DNA of 64,000 bases from positions 1 to 64,000 of the forward strand of contig NZ_JAKGTH010000009.1 of assembly GCF_021568705.1 (NCBI RefSeq), written 5' to 3'. The translations under genes were made by a program, and so were the position numbers. The stretch's first letter is position 1. The number at the start of each line of letters is the position of its first letter. The stretch is from Gillisia lutea. Its GTDB lineage: Bacteria > Bacteroidota > Bacteroidia > Flavobacteriales > Flavobacteriaceae. The notes below the pieces were generated by a model. It was not told the origin of the DNA. It made no database searches and saw nothing but the letters and a program-made list of their open reading frames with translations. This document shows, piece by piece, positions 7,532 through 15,063 of this stretch.

Positions 7532-8413
7532 ATGATAAGAAATCTACTTATAATTATTAGCCTTATTAGCTTTCAATTTTCAATTGCTCAAATTCAAGGA
7601 AGAGTAATTGATTCTAATACAAATAATGCCATTTCATTTACAAGTATTTGGATGGAAAATGGGAATAGTGGAACAACATCAGACAAAAATGGAATCTTTC
7701 AATTAAACAAAACAGGTAATTCTGAAATTGTAGTCTTTTCAGCTATTGGCTACGAAACAAAACGAGTTGAATATAATTTACTTGTAGACAATATTTCATT
7801 AAATCCAATATTAGAAACGAAAAATGGAAAATTAATTAGTTCTAGAAAGAAAAGAAGAGCGAAGGATATTGGACAATACAACAAATCAAATATTAAAAGA
7901 TTTTTTGGAGCTAGTAATTCACCTGGGATGACAGCGCGATTTTTCGAATATAACAATTCATATTCTAAAACACCATTTTTAAACAAAATTACGGTACTAA
8001 CAAGTAGCGATATTCCTCGGGCCAAATTCCTAATCAAGCTATATAACAAGGATAGTACTGGAAAACCAGGTGATTTTCTATACAACAAGAATATCATAGG
8101 GATTGCAAGGCGCGGTAAAAGATCAACTAAAATAGATATTTCCGATTTGAATATAAAATTTCCAAAAAATGGTCTTTTTGTTGCAATAGAATGGTTAATT
8201 ATAGAAGATAACAAATTTGAATATTCATACATATCTCCAGGTAGGAAGGGTGAATTGAAAGATATATCATATGAACCAGCAATAGGTGTGATTTCGAGTT
8301 TAACAGTCAGTAACACGTGGAGTTTCATTCAAGGTAAATGGATTAGAATACCGAAAGATCCAATGAATAACGAATTTAAAATTTTAGCAATGAAATTAGA
8401 ACTATCTGATTAA
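7532..8413 (+). CDS. Secreted CarboxypepD_reg-like domain protein
   Basis: A 293-residue exported protein. After a signal peptide (about 1-19) comes a CarboxypepD_reg-like domain at about 21-95 (IQGRVIDSNTNNAISFTSI, GTTSDKNGIFQLN, FSAIGYETK). The remaining 200 residues form a basic linker (SSRKKRRAKDIGQYN) and a beta-rich domain that I cannot assign. The same type of domain opens the kelch protein at 3599, but the rest is unrelated. No TonB barrel is present, so this is an orphan use of the domain. Surface or periplasmic location inferred. Confidence 0.75.
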   Translation: MIRNLLIIISLISFQFSIAQIQGRVIDSNTNNAISFTSIWMENGNSGTTSDKNGIFQLNKTGNSEIVVFSAIGYETKRVEYNLLVDNISLNPILETKNGKLISSRKKRRAKDIGQYNKSNIKRFFGASNSPGMTARFFEYNNSYSKTPFLNKITVLTSSDIPRAKFLIKLYNKDSTGKPGDFLYNKNIIGIARRGKRSTKIDISDLNIKFPKNGLFVAIEWLIIEDNKFEYSYISPGRKGELKDISYEPAIGVISSLTVSNTWSFIQGKWIRIPKDPMNNEFKILAMKLELSD

Positions 8414-8417
8414 TACA

Positions 8418-8560
8418 CTGTAAGTAACAACGGTTCATCGCCAATAAGCGGCACCGTTAGTAAGAAAAGAATTAACCTGACCATCAAACCAATACTAAGC
8501 CCACAGATCAACCTCCTTTATTCCGCCAACGGGCGATATCGGCATCGTTGTAGCGCATTA
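8418..8560 (+). repeat. Cassette-type inverted repeat H
   Basis: The reference copy for the first subfamily. The 5' arm ACAACGGTTCATCGCC, then AATAAGCGG (8427-8451), pairs with the 3' arm CCGCCAACGGGCGATATC, then GGCATCGTTGT (8523-8551), through CGGTT/CATCG, GCGAT/ATCGC and CGG/CCG blocks with bulges. The ACCAATACTAAGCCCACAGA stretch (8488-8507) is shared with copy A. Confidence 0.75.
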
Positions 8561-8568
8561 AATTCAGT

Positions 8569-9264
8569 ATGAAGAATATAAAAGCTCGATATGTTTTATT
8601 AATTATATTACTCTTATCGGTTGAGTTAGTCAATGCGAGAGCAGGGGGAAGAAGTTATTCCTTTGGACACTCCGGCCCTTACGGTCAATATTTATTTTAT
8701 CTTTCTTTGCCTCTTTTATTGTTTTTCTGGATGATAAAATATGGTTTAATAAAATTCAAAAAAAGTAAAGCAGAAAGATTATTGACTAAAATAGAATCTG
8801 AAGATCAAATTTGGAATTCAAAAAACATAGCGATTAGAGTTAATGAAGCATTCTATAAGGTTCAAGAAGCTTGGATGGCTCGAGATCAAAATATTGCAAA
8901 AAACTATATGAGTCAGAAAATTTATGATAAACATAAACTTCAAACGGATGAGCTTATCAAGAAAGGATGGATTAATGTACTAGAAAATGTTAAACTCCAT
9001 CAATCGACTATAATTAGCGTAAAAGACTTTATAAATAATAAAAAAGATACATTCTCAGTTCTTATAAATGCTTCGATGGTTGATTATCATATTAATGAAA
9101 AAACAAAACAGGTAACGGAAGGTGTGACTTATAGATCTCAAGACTTTGAAGAAATCTGGCATTTTATTCGAATTGATAATAATTGGTGTCTAGATAAAAT
9201 CTATTCAGATATCAATGGAAGGGACTTAGTAGATAGTAAATCATTTAAAGAAATTAAACTTTAG
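8569..9264 (+). CDS. Tim44-like domain membrane protein
   Basis: A 231-residue protein. It has a signal or first helix (about 9-25), a Gly/Tyr-rich stretch (RAGGRSYSFGHSGPYGQY), a second transmembrane helix (about 45-65, LFYLSLPLLLFFWMIKYG), then a soluble Tim44-like (NTF2-fold) domain from about 95 to 225. The domain is recognisable by NEAFYKVQEAWMARD, NYMSQKIYDKH and FEEIWHFIRIDNNWCLDKIY. In bacteria this fold occurs in membrane-anchored proteins with proposed trafficking or lipid-binding roles. No partner gene is adjacent, because repeats lie on both sides. Confidence 0.75.
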   Translation: MKNIKARYVLLIILLLSVELVNARAGGRSYSFGHSGPYGQYLFYLSLPLLLFFWMIKYGLIKFKKSKAERLLTKIESEDQIWNSKNIAIRVNEAFYKVQEAWMARDQNIAKNYMSQKIYDKHKLQTDELIKKGWINVLENVKLHQSTIISVKDFINNKKDTFSVLINASMVDYHINEKTKQVTEGVTYRSQDFEEIWHFIRIDNNWCLDKIYSDINGRDLVDSKSFKEIKL

Positions 9265-9265
9265 A

Positions 9266-9391
9266 CGGTTATCATAAATAGCGGATTACTTTTAATGAAA
9301 ATAATTAAATTAACCAATAACTAAAATCTTAGCCCACCAGTTAGTGTCCCTACCACGCCATTTATATTCACCTAGACTGTTAACAAAATTT
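9266..9391 (+). repeat. Cassette-type inverted repeat I
   Basis: The 5' arm GGTTATCATAAATAGCGG (9267-9284) pairs with CCACGCCATTTATATTCACC (9353-9372); the ATAAATAGCG / CGCCATTTAT block is nearly perfect. The 3' arm continues TAGACTGTTAACAAAATT, a variant of the common ending. The central TTAGTGTCCCTACC matches copies D and E. Confidence 0.7.
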
Positions 9392-9418
9392 TTAATAATC
9401 GATATATAATCAAAACAA

Positions 9419-10129
9419 ATGAAAAACTTCGGACTTCTAATCATAATTGGATTTATGACTCTAAATATTTATTCGCAGTCAAAAAACTTCATTGACCAAC
9501 CATTTCTAGAAACTGAAGTTGAAACTGATACATTGGTAATTCCTGATAAAATTTATTTAACGATTAAATTAGATGAAGAAGATAATCGAAATAGAAGATC
9601 AACAGAAGAACTTGAAAAATCGATGTTAATGGTTTTAAATTCTTTGGATATTGATACAGATAAAGATTTATCCCTTTTGGATTTTAATAGTGATTTTAAA
9701 AAATATTTTTTGAGTTCACAACAAGTTCTCAAGGCTAAAATGTATTCTCTAATTGTAAATGATGCTCGTACTGCAGGAAGAGTTTTAGCTGGTTTAGAAA
9801 AAGAGGATATATCTAATGTATCGATTGAAAAAACCGAATATTCAAAGTCGGAACAATTAATTCTTGAATTGAAGTCCAAAGCGATAGTAAAAGCAAAACA
9901 AAATGCTGAAAATATGCTTGCACCATTAAATCAAAAGCTTGGAAAGGCTATTTATATATCTGATACAAACACAGCTTCATTAACCCGCCAATTACAAGGA
10001 AAAGTAGCTGGGGTTCAAATAAGAGGAATGTCAAGTTTGTATGGAACTCGAGCAAAGGAAGATATACTGATAGATTTTGAAAAGATTAAGTTTTCATCTA
10101 AAGTTAAAGTGACTTTTGTGATTGAATAA
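9419..10129 (+). CDS. SIMPL-domain (DUF541) secreted protein with SusC-like plug motif
   Basis: A 236-residue exported protein with a signal peptide (about 1-19). The body fits the SIMPL/DUF541 fold: a paired beta/alpha layout with DKIYLTIKLDEE, a conserved KAKQNAENMLAPLNQKLGKAIYI-type helix at about 160-182, and a closing strand KVKVTFVIE. Between the last helix and strand is an inserted segment reading LQGKVAGVQIRGMSSLYGTR (about 193-212). It closely resembles the plug-domain signature of SusC-type TonB receptors, which is unusual here. It is a one-gene unit between repeats. Function unknown; SIMPL proteins are periplasmic or outer-membrane associated. Confidence 0.7.
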   Translation: MKNFGLLIIIGFMTLNIYSQSKNFIDQPFLETEVETDTLVIPDKIYLTIKLDEEDNRNRRSTEELEKSMLMVLNSLDIDTDKDLSLLDFNSDFKKYFLSSQQVLKAKMYSLIVNDARTAGRVLAGLEKEDISNVSIEKTEYSKSEQLILELKSKAIVKAKQNAENMLAPLNQKLGKAIYISDTNTASLTRQLQGKVAGVQIRGMSSLYGTRAKEDILIDFEKIKFSSKVKVTFVIE

Positions 10130-10130
10130 A

Positions 10131-10280
10131 ACCACTACCTGACAATCCATATTTGTAATCGGGGCCATTCAGGCAGAAGGGAATCGCTATAAATCCTGAA
10201 TTTAAAAACTAACCTATATAAACTCATATATTAACTTAACTACCATAACTGACGAATACACGAGACCGTTGACAACAATT
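10131..10280 (+). repeat. Cassette-type inverted repeat J
   Basis: The 5' arm (10136-10164, CTACCTGACAATCC, then ATATTTGTAATCGGGG) and 3' arm (10243-10280, CCATAACTGACGAATACA, then CGAGACCGTTGACAACAATT) share the family ends. They pair through TATTTGTAATCGG / CTGACGAATACAC with mismatches. The CGAGACCGTTG ending is identical to copy A. Confidence 0.65.
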
Positions 10281-10296
10281 AATCTGAAACTACAAT

Positions 10297-10914
10297 ATGA
10301 AAAAAAATTACATCCTGACAATTTTATTTTTGATTCTTGTTCCCAGAGTTAAAGCACAAAACGGAGATTTTTTAGACACAATTGCAAGTAAAACATGCGA
10401 ATGCGTTGAATTGAAAAATAAATCCGAAGCTAATGAAAAGCTACCTCCTAAGGTGCAAGTAGGAATATGTTTATTTGAATCAGCTAAAGATTTTAAAAAG
10501 GAATTAGCTGACCAATATGGTTTTAATCTTGATAATATTGCTGAAAATGCTGAAAAACTTGGTGAAATGGTTGGGAATAGAATGGCTTTTATTTGCCCTA
10601 ATACACTTATGAAATTCTCTGTTGAGATTCAAGATGAGGAAGAATTATCAATAAGCTTTACAGTACAAGGCCAAATTGTTAATATTAATGAAGATATGTT
10701 CGTGGTTTTCAATGTCAAAAATCAAAAAGGGAAAATTGAGAAATTTTACTGGCTAACATTTCTTAATTCCAATTATGACGTTCAAAATTCTTTTAAAGAA
10801 TTAAAAGGAAAAAATATCAAAATTGAATATTTCGAAGAAGAATTGTTTGACCCGAGAATTAAAGAATATAGAATATTCAATAGTATTTCTACTTTGGAAT
10901 TAATGGATGAATAG
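10297..10914 (+). CDS. Secreted protein of unknown function
   Basis: A 205-residue protein with an N-terminal signal peptide (about 1-20, ending VKAQN). The mature protein begins with a Cys pair in TIASKTCECVELK and two later cysteines (VGICLF, FICPNT), so two disulphides are possible in the periplasm. This first half (to about 110) is helical and charged. The second half (about 112-205) is beta-rich (SISFTVQGQIVNINEDMFVV). I do not recognise a named domain with confidence. It is the cargo of a single-gene unit after repeat J. Confidence 0.6.
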   Translation: MKKNYILTILFLILVPRVKAQNGDFLDTIASKTCECVELKNKSEANEKLPPKVQVGICLFESAKDFKKELADQYGFNLDNIAENAEKLGEMVGNRMAFICPNTLMKFSVEIQDEEELSISFTVQGQIVNINEDMFVVFNVKNQKGKIEKFYWLTFLNSNYDVQNSFKELKGKNIKIEYFEEELFDPRIKEYRIFNSISTLELMDE

Positions 10915-10943
10915 ATCCTGTAAATTTCATGAAGTACATTTTT

Positions 10944-10965
10944 ATATATCGAAAATTATAGATAT
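10944..10965 (+). promoter_or_regulatory. Candidate ArsR-family operator
   Basis: ATATATC, then GAAAATTATA, then GATAT forms a short inverted repeat 10 bases upstream of the arsR-type ATG. A related sequence (CATATATCTATATTTCGC, 11291-11308) lies between arsR and the next gene. Two similar AT-rich dyads flanking a repressor gene suggest autoregulation. This is inference from spacing only. Confidence 0.35.
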
Positions 10966-10974
10966 GTTTGTGAT

Positions 10975-11277
10975 ATGGATTTGAAAACAGCCACAGAAAT
11001 AGGTAAATGTTTATCTAATAAAACGAGAGTGCAGATAATGGAATGGTTGAAAGAACCTGAAACCAATTTTCCGCCGCACGAAACATTAAAACATTTTAAT
11101 GATGGCGTCTGCGTAACTTATATTCAAGAAAAAGCAGGATTATCTCAATCTACTATTTCCACGTATTTAACGAATATGGAAAAATGCGGACTTTTAATTT
11201 CAACAAGACATGGAAAATGGTCGTATTTAAAAAGAAACGAGAATGTAATCCAAGATTATATAAAATATATAAGCTAA
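10975..11277 (+). CDS. ArsR-family winged-helix regulator
   Basis: A 100-residue repressor-type protein with the ArsR fold. It opens with a dimerising N-terminal helix and LSNKTRVQIMEWL. The recognition helix region is VTYIQEKAGLSQSTISTYLTNMEKCGLL (about 45-72), and the wing is ISTRHGKWSYLKRN. No CxC-type metal site is seen in the recognition helix, so it probably does not sense metals; redox or ligand sensing is possible. It lies 44 bp upstream of a small membrane protein and an SDR enzyme on the same strand, which it likely controls together with itself. No cassette-type repeat separates the three genes, so they appear to travel as one unit. Confidence 0.82.
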   Translation: MDLKTATEIGKCLSNKTRVQIMEWLKEPETNFPPHETLKHFNDGVCVTYIQEKAGLSQSTISTYLTNMEKCGLLISTRHGKWSYLKRNENVIQDYIKYIS

Positions 11278-11321
11278 AAAAAATTCGATCCATATATCTA
11301 TATTTCGCAATATAACAATTT

Positions 11322-11585
11322 ATGAAAACAATTTTTGACATTATAGGGTGGTTAGGATCAGGATTGATAATCCTTGCCTACGCCCTTACTCTTATCGAGA
11401 GTAAGAAATATTTACAATATGGTAAATATTTAAATCTTTTAGGCGGCTTGTTTATTGCCTTAAACTGTTATTATTATAATGCAATTCCGCCATTTGTGAC
11501 CAATTTACTTTGGAGTGTAATTGCAACACTTACTATATACAAAAGAAGAGAAGAAAAAGAAAATGTAATAAAACTCAATGTTTAA
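11322..11585 (+). CDS. CBU_0592-like small membrane protein
   Basis: An 87-residue membrane protein with two or three helices: FDIIGWLGSGLIILAYALTL at the N-terminus, then LNLLGGLFIALNCYYYNAI and a final helix with NLLWSVIATLTIYK. The pattern IIGWLGSGLIILAYAL matches the CBU_0592-type family, which has no known biochemical function. It lies between an ArsR regulator and an SDR gene. The stop is 15 bases before the SDR start, so the two are co-transcribed and perhaps translationally coupled. A role in sensing or export of the SDR substrate is speculation. Confidence 0.7.
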   Translation: MKTIFDIIGWLGSGLIILAYALTLIESKKYLQYGKYLNLLGGLFIALNCYYYNAIPPFVTNLLWSVIATLTIYKRREEKENVIKLNV

Positions 11586-11600
11586 CTTAAAATAAAAAAA

Positions 11601-12203
11601 ATGAAAATACTTATAATTGGAGGAAATGGAACGATCGGTAAAAAGGTGGTTTCTCATTTTAGCAAGGATAATGAGATCTTAATCGCGGGAAGAACCTCTG
11701 GAAATGTCACAGTAGATATTGCAGATAGTAATTCAATTAAATCTATGTTTGAAAAAGCGGGAAAAGTGGATGCTATTATTTGCATAGCTGGAGAAGCAAA
11801 GTGGGCTGATTTTAATCATCTTTCCGAAGAAGATTACTACATCGGACTAAAAAGCAAATTAATGGGACAGGTTAATTTGGTTAGATTAGGAAAAGAGTAT
11901 TTGAATCAAAAAGGCTCTATAACATTATCGACAGGAATTCTAGCAGATGATCCTGTGGCGCAAACAACAAGTGCAGCGATGGTTAATGGAGGAATTCATA
12001 GTTTTGTGAAAGCCGTTGCACTTGAAATTGAAAATGGTATTCGAATTAATGTCGTATCATCAGGAATGGTTGAAGATGCTTATGAAAAATATAGAGATGC
12101 TTTTCCGGGGCATAATCCCATTCCTATGGAAAAGGTAGTTAACGGTTATATAAGAAGTGTAGATGGAAAAGGACACGGAGAAATAATTAGAATTTATGTT
12201 TAG
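11601..12203 (+). CDS. Short-chain dehydrogenase/reductase
   Basis: A compact 200-residue SDR. The Rossmann cofactor site is at the N-terminus (MKILIIGGNGTIGKKVV, a GxxGxIG form), followed by NADP-type recognition at AGRTSGNVTVDIAD. NNAG is replaced by ICIAGEAKWADF. The catalytic Ser is in ITLSTGILAD, but the usual YxxxK is not obvious: the helix reads AAMVNGGIHSFVKAVALE, with K retained and Tyr absent. This Tyr-less variant is a recognised branch of small SDRs. It is the third gene of the ArsR/CBU_0592/SDR module and ends just before repeat K. Confidence 0.8.
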   Translation: MKILIIGGNGTIGKKVVSHFSKDNEILIAGRTSGNVTVDIADSNSIKSMFEKAGKVDAIICIAGEAKWADFNHLSEEDYYIGLKSKLMGQVNLVRLGKEYLNQKGSITLSTGILADDPVAQTTSAAMVNGGIHSFVKAVALEIENGIRINVVSSGMVEDAYEKYRDAFPGHNPIPMEKVVNGYIRSVDGKGHGEIIRIYV

Positions 12204-12206
12204 AAG

Positions 12207-12355
12207 CCAGTTGCCAACCACGTATAACAGAAATAACGGTTACGTAAAAAAAAGCTAAATTAGTTTTCAAAACAATCAAAATCGTTTAGCCAACAAACCC
12301 ACATCTAAAAGTTCGCGATATTTGTTTAAACCGAGACTTTGTCGAGCATTGTAAA
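12207..12355 (+). repeat. Cassette-type repeat K
   Basis: It begins TTGCCAACCACGTATAACAG (12211-12230) directly after the SDR stop and ends GCGATATTTGTTTAAACC, then GAGACTTTGTCGAGCATTGT (12315-12352). The middle (GCTAAATTAGTTTTCAAAAC, AATCGTTTAGCCAACAAA) is closely matched by copy N at 14669-14715, so K and N form a subfamily. Confidence 0.6.
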
Positions 12356-12407
12356 GACAATTACCCAATATGCAACAGAAACAAAGATTTTAACGAATAC
12401 TTAAATT

Positions 12408-12866
12408 ATGAAAAAGCTACAATTCATAAAAGACATTCATGCATCTGCTGAGCATGTTTACAATATTATGCTTGGTATTAGCAATGTTGAAACATACGAG
12501 CAATGGACATCTGAATTTAATCCAACCTCTACTTATGAAGGAAGTTGGGAAAAAGGATCAAAAATCTATTTCGTTGGAACGGATGAAAATGGGAAGCGAG
12601 GAGGAATGGTATCGGAAATTTCGGAGAACATTCCATTCCAATTTGTTTCCATTCGGCATTATGGCATCTTAGATGGGGAAAATGAAATTACGGAAGGTGC
12701 TGAAGTTGAAAAATGGACAGGTGGACTGGAAAATTATTCCTTTGAAGAAAACAACGGAGTTACAACCGTAACAGTAGAGGTAGATGCATTGGAAGACTTT
12801 ATTAGTTATTTCAATGAGACTTTTCCAAAGGCTTTGGAGAGACTTAAAAAAATTGCAGAAAAATAG
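12408..12866 (+). CDS. SRPBCC (START-like) domain protein
   Basis: A 152-residue cytoplasmic protein of the SRPBCC/AHSA1-like fold. It opens with MKKLQFIKDIHASAEHVYNIML, where the first strand is followed by the xxxVYxxM helix. YEQWTSEFNPTSTYEGSWEKGSKIYF follows, then a central strand-rich section with EIEN-like turns, and a C-terminal amphipathic helix (ETFPKALERLKKIAEK). The fold holds a hydrophobic ligand pocket; the ligand is unknown. The gene starts 50 bases beyond the end of repeat K and has no co-directional partner before the next repeat. Confidence 0.8.
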   Translation: MKKLQFIKDIHASAEHVYNIMLGISNVETYEQWTSEFNPTSTYEGSWEKGSKIYFVGTDENGKRGGMVSEISENIPFQFVSIRHYGILDGENEITEGAEVEKWTGGLENYSFEENNGVTTVTVEVDALEDFISYFNETFPKALERLKKIAEK

Positions 12867-12869
12867 TTT

Positions 12870-12925
12870 GAAATTTCCGATACGCCAACAAAAGATCTTT
12901 GCAAATAACCGAGACCGTAATAAAG
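12870..12925 (+). repeat. Cassette-type repeat L (short, 3' arm)
   Basis: Only 56 bases are recognisable. ATACGCCAAC (12879-12888) and AAATAACCGAGACCGTAATA (12903-12922) correspond to the 3' arm of copies A and J with one base lost from CCGTTG. The following 230 bases before the next gene carry a weak open frame (12899-13087) that I do not accept as a gene. Confidence 0.45.
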
Positions 12926-13156
12926 AACGATTATATTGAAAAATTTCACCTTCTTAATTCTTTTAATAATCTGCCAACTTTCAGTTCATTTGGAGAAGAA
13001 TTGACATGCGCAGATTTCAGAGCAGGCAATTTCTATATTTCTACGATGATAAAAAAGTACCAAATTATTAGTTTATCAAAACGATGAGATGATTAATGAA
13101 ATATCTGAGTCAACTGACAACAAATAAAACATTTTTTTACTAAATTTTGTTTAGGG

Positions 13157-13732
13157 ATGGAAAAGGTTGCATGCACATTTACCATGGTTTTTACGAGAAA
13201 AAAGATTTTATCAGTAAAGGAGAGAAAAAGCTTAGGTAGAGAATTTTTAATGCTGACTGTTTTTAAACCATTAGGAACAGCAACTTTTTTTACAATATTT
13301 TTTTTAATTATATTACCTTTTGATCCAATTGTACCGGATATATTCAGCACAGAACCTGTAAATTCGTTGAGTAAATATTTTGATCAGGTAATTAAATCAT
13401 TAATAGCCTTGCCAAAAATATTCTTGGCAATATCTGCAATAGCATTTATTTATTATGTAAGTAGAGAATTTATTTTGATAATAGATTTAGCAAGGGATTA
13501 TTTCAGTTTAGAAAAAACTTTGGGTAATTATTTTATTAAGGATAAAAAAGTCTTTCTAAATAATTATTATTTAAAGACGTCTAATCCTAATTTCGAGAAA
13601 ATAAAAACCAATAGAACCACTTTTAATAAAATTGATAAAGAACAAAATATTGATTTAGTTGTATCGAGATCGAAACGTGTTTATAGATTTAACCCACTTA
13701 CAAAAAATTTTAGCACAGATAAATTGTTATAA
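13157..13732 (+). CDS. Two-helix membrane protein of unknown function
   Basis: A 191-residue protein with a basic N-terminus, a first transmembrane helix at about 40-58 (ATFFTIFFLIILPFDPIV), a second at about 85-112 (LPKIFLAISAIAFIYYVS, FILIIDLA) and a charged cytoplasmic or periplasmic C-terminal half rich in Lys and Asn. I do not recognise a domain. Base composition is very AT-rich even compared with neighbours. It is the only gene between repeats L and M. Function unknown. Confidence 0.55.
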   Translation: MEKVACTFTMVFTRKKILSVKERKSLGREFLMLTVFKPLGTATFFTIFFLIILPFDPIVPDIFSTEPVNSLSKYFDQVIKSLIALPKIFLAISAIAFIYYVSREFILIIDLARDYFSLEKTLGNYFIKDKKVFLNNYYLKTSNPNFEKIKTNRTTFNKIDKEQNIDLVVSRSKRVYRFNPLTKNFSTDKLL

Positions 13733-13737
13733 TAAAG

Positions 13738-13873
13738 CAACAAAAGCTATTAGCATGAATAGCGGTAACTGATTTATTTGAATAATTAGAGCGTCTAATA
13801 AAGCGAATAGTTAAGCAGATTTATTTCCGACCAATACTCCACGCTTGTATTCACTTAGATCGTTAACATTAAT
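13738..13873 (+). repeat. Cassette-type inverted repeat M
   Basis: The 5' arm TAGCATGAATAGCGGTAAC (13751-13769) pairs with CTCCACGCTTGTATTCACTT (13837-13856), mainly through GAATAGCG / CGCTTGTATTC. The 3' arm ends AGATCGTTAACATTAAT and the next ATG is at 13887. Similar in type to copy I. Confidence 0.7.
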
Positions 13874-13886
13874 ATGAATAACAAGA

Positions 13887-14615
13887 ATGAAGGAAATTTT
13901 TATATTAATAATACTAATTGTGAGTATCAATTGTTTTTCACAAACTCAAGCGGAAATGAATCAGCAGTCGTATGAAGAATTGCACCAATCGAACAAGACA
14001 CTAAATGAGATATATCAAACTATTATCACTGAATATACAAGTGATACAATCTTTATTAAAAATTTAAAAAGATCTCAGCGATTATGGATACAGTTTAGGG
14101 ATGCACAAATAGAAATGAAATATCCAGAATACGTTGATAAGCTTTATGGTTCAATTCATCCAACGTGTAGAGTGATTTACCAAAGAGAGTTAACCCAAAA
14201 AAGAATTGCAACCCTTAACAATTGGCTGAGCGGAACAGAAGAAGGTGACGTTTGTAATGGTTCAGTAAAAATCATTTCAAATATAGATCCCCAATTTAGG
14301 GGAAAAGCGTTTATTGAAAAAGATGGTTTAATTTGGTTAAATGCAAATATGAAAAGAGATCACCGAATTTTCGGTTATAAAGAGAAAGATATTTGTTCAG
14401 AAAAAATGATTTTATTATCAGTTTTTACAAATGAAGTAGAAAATAATCCTTTTGATTGCCAATATGGGGCTTATTACGATACAAGTGGAATGAAGGAAAT
14501 TAGTCTAAAATATATTTCTACCGAAGGAGATTTTTTAAAGGTTGCGGTAATAAAAAAAGATAAAAAATTAGATGAGATTTATATGCTTAAAAACTGGTTT
14601 GAGATTGATAGATAA
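13887..14615 (+). CDS. LprI/DUF1311-type secreted protein
   Basis: A 242-residue exported protein with a signal peptide (about 1-18, SINCFSQ). Residues about 20-115 fit the lysozyme-inhibitor LprI N-terminal (DUF1311) domain: QAEMNQQSYEELHQSNKTLN, LKRSQRLWIQFRDAQIEMKY, a Cys in HPTCRVIYQRE, and the closing TQKRIATLNNWL. The second half (about 125-242) is a beta-rich region unique to this protein, with two further cysteines. DUF1311 proteins are periplasmic, and some inhibit lysozymes. An antilysozyme role here is only a possibility. Confidence 0.75.
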   Translation: MKEIFILIILIVSINCFSQTQAEMNQQSYEELHQSNKTLNEIYQTIITEYTSDTIFIKNLKRSQRLWIQFRDAQIEMKYPEYVDKLYGSIHPTCRVIYQRELTQKRIATLNNWLSGTEEGDVCNGSVKIISNIDPQFRGKAFIEKDGLIWLNANMKRDHRIFGYKEKDICSEKMILLSVFTNEVENNPFDCQYGAYYDTSGMKEISLKYISTEGDFLKVAVIKKDKKLDEIYMLKNWFEIDR

Positions 14616-14628
14616 AAAAGCCCTTTAT

Positions 14629-14775
14629 TCACAAAACGTTTAATGCCAATGGCTTGTTTATAGAAAAGAACTAAATTAGTTTCTCATTCTAAGCGAAATC
14701 GTTATGAGCCACAAATTTGCAATTAAGGTTTCATGCGATTTGTATTAATCGCGACCTTTGTAATCGATTTCTACA
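14629..14775 (+). repeat. Cassette-type repeat N
   Basis: Subfamily K. AACTAAATTAGTTTC (14669-14683), AAATCGTTATGAGCCACAAA (14696-14715) and the 3' arm TGCGATTTGTATTAATCG, then CGACCTTTGTAATCGATTT (14734-14770) align with the matching parts of copy K. The ABC-type two-gene unit follows immediately. Confidence 0.6.
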
Positions 14776-14781
14776 ATAAAG

Positions 14782-15063
14782 ATTATAACGATAAGACATT
14801 TTAAAAACATACTGTTATTTCAAAAAAATATTTTCCTATTAGGATTATTTATTTCTATTGTTGTAGGTATTTCTGTTAACAATTTTAAGTTGATTGGTTT
14901 ATACTATTTTTTAATTAGCCCTATTATTCATTATTTAATCTATGAGATAAGAGGTAATTATGAATATTATTATTATTTCAATCTTGGATTTCGTAGAATT
15001 TCTCTTTGGTGTTCCACAATAATTCTAGGTGTTATTAATCTTTTCTTTTTTTTAATGCTATGA
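14782..15063 (+). CDS. Small membrane protein coupled to ABC ATPase
   Basis: A 93-residue frame, open since 14764, with no ATG, GTG or TTG near its beginning. The best candidate start is ATT at 14782, after AATAAAG. The translation is coherent and strongly membrane-like: a helix at about 17-33 (IFLLGLFISIVVGISV), one at about 37-55 (LIGLYYFLISPIIHYLI) and one at 74-93 ending NLFFFLML. It is joined by EIRGNYEYYYYFNLGFRR. The stop TGA overlaps the ATG of the ABC ATPase (ATGA at 15060-15063), the usual sign of translational coupling. It is probably the membrane partner of that ATPase. The start codon is uncertain. Confidence 0.6.
   Translation: MITIRHFKNILLFQKNIFLLGLFISIVVGISVNNFKLIGLYYFLISPIIHYLIYEIRGNYEYYYYFNLGFRRISLWCSTIILGVINLFFFLML

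Noticed and set aside
7750-8328. Long (192-codon) frame antisense to the CarboxypepD_reg gene
   Set aside because: The plus-strand gene has a signal peptide and known domain. The antisense frame has no motif and arises from low-complexity AT-rich codons.
12899-13087. Open frame of 62 codons
   Set aside because: It starts inside a repeat arm, shows no domain, signal or helix pattern, and has no clear start codon context. Possibly a remnant of an emptied unit.
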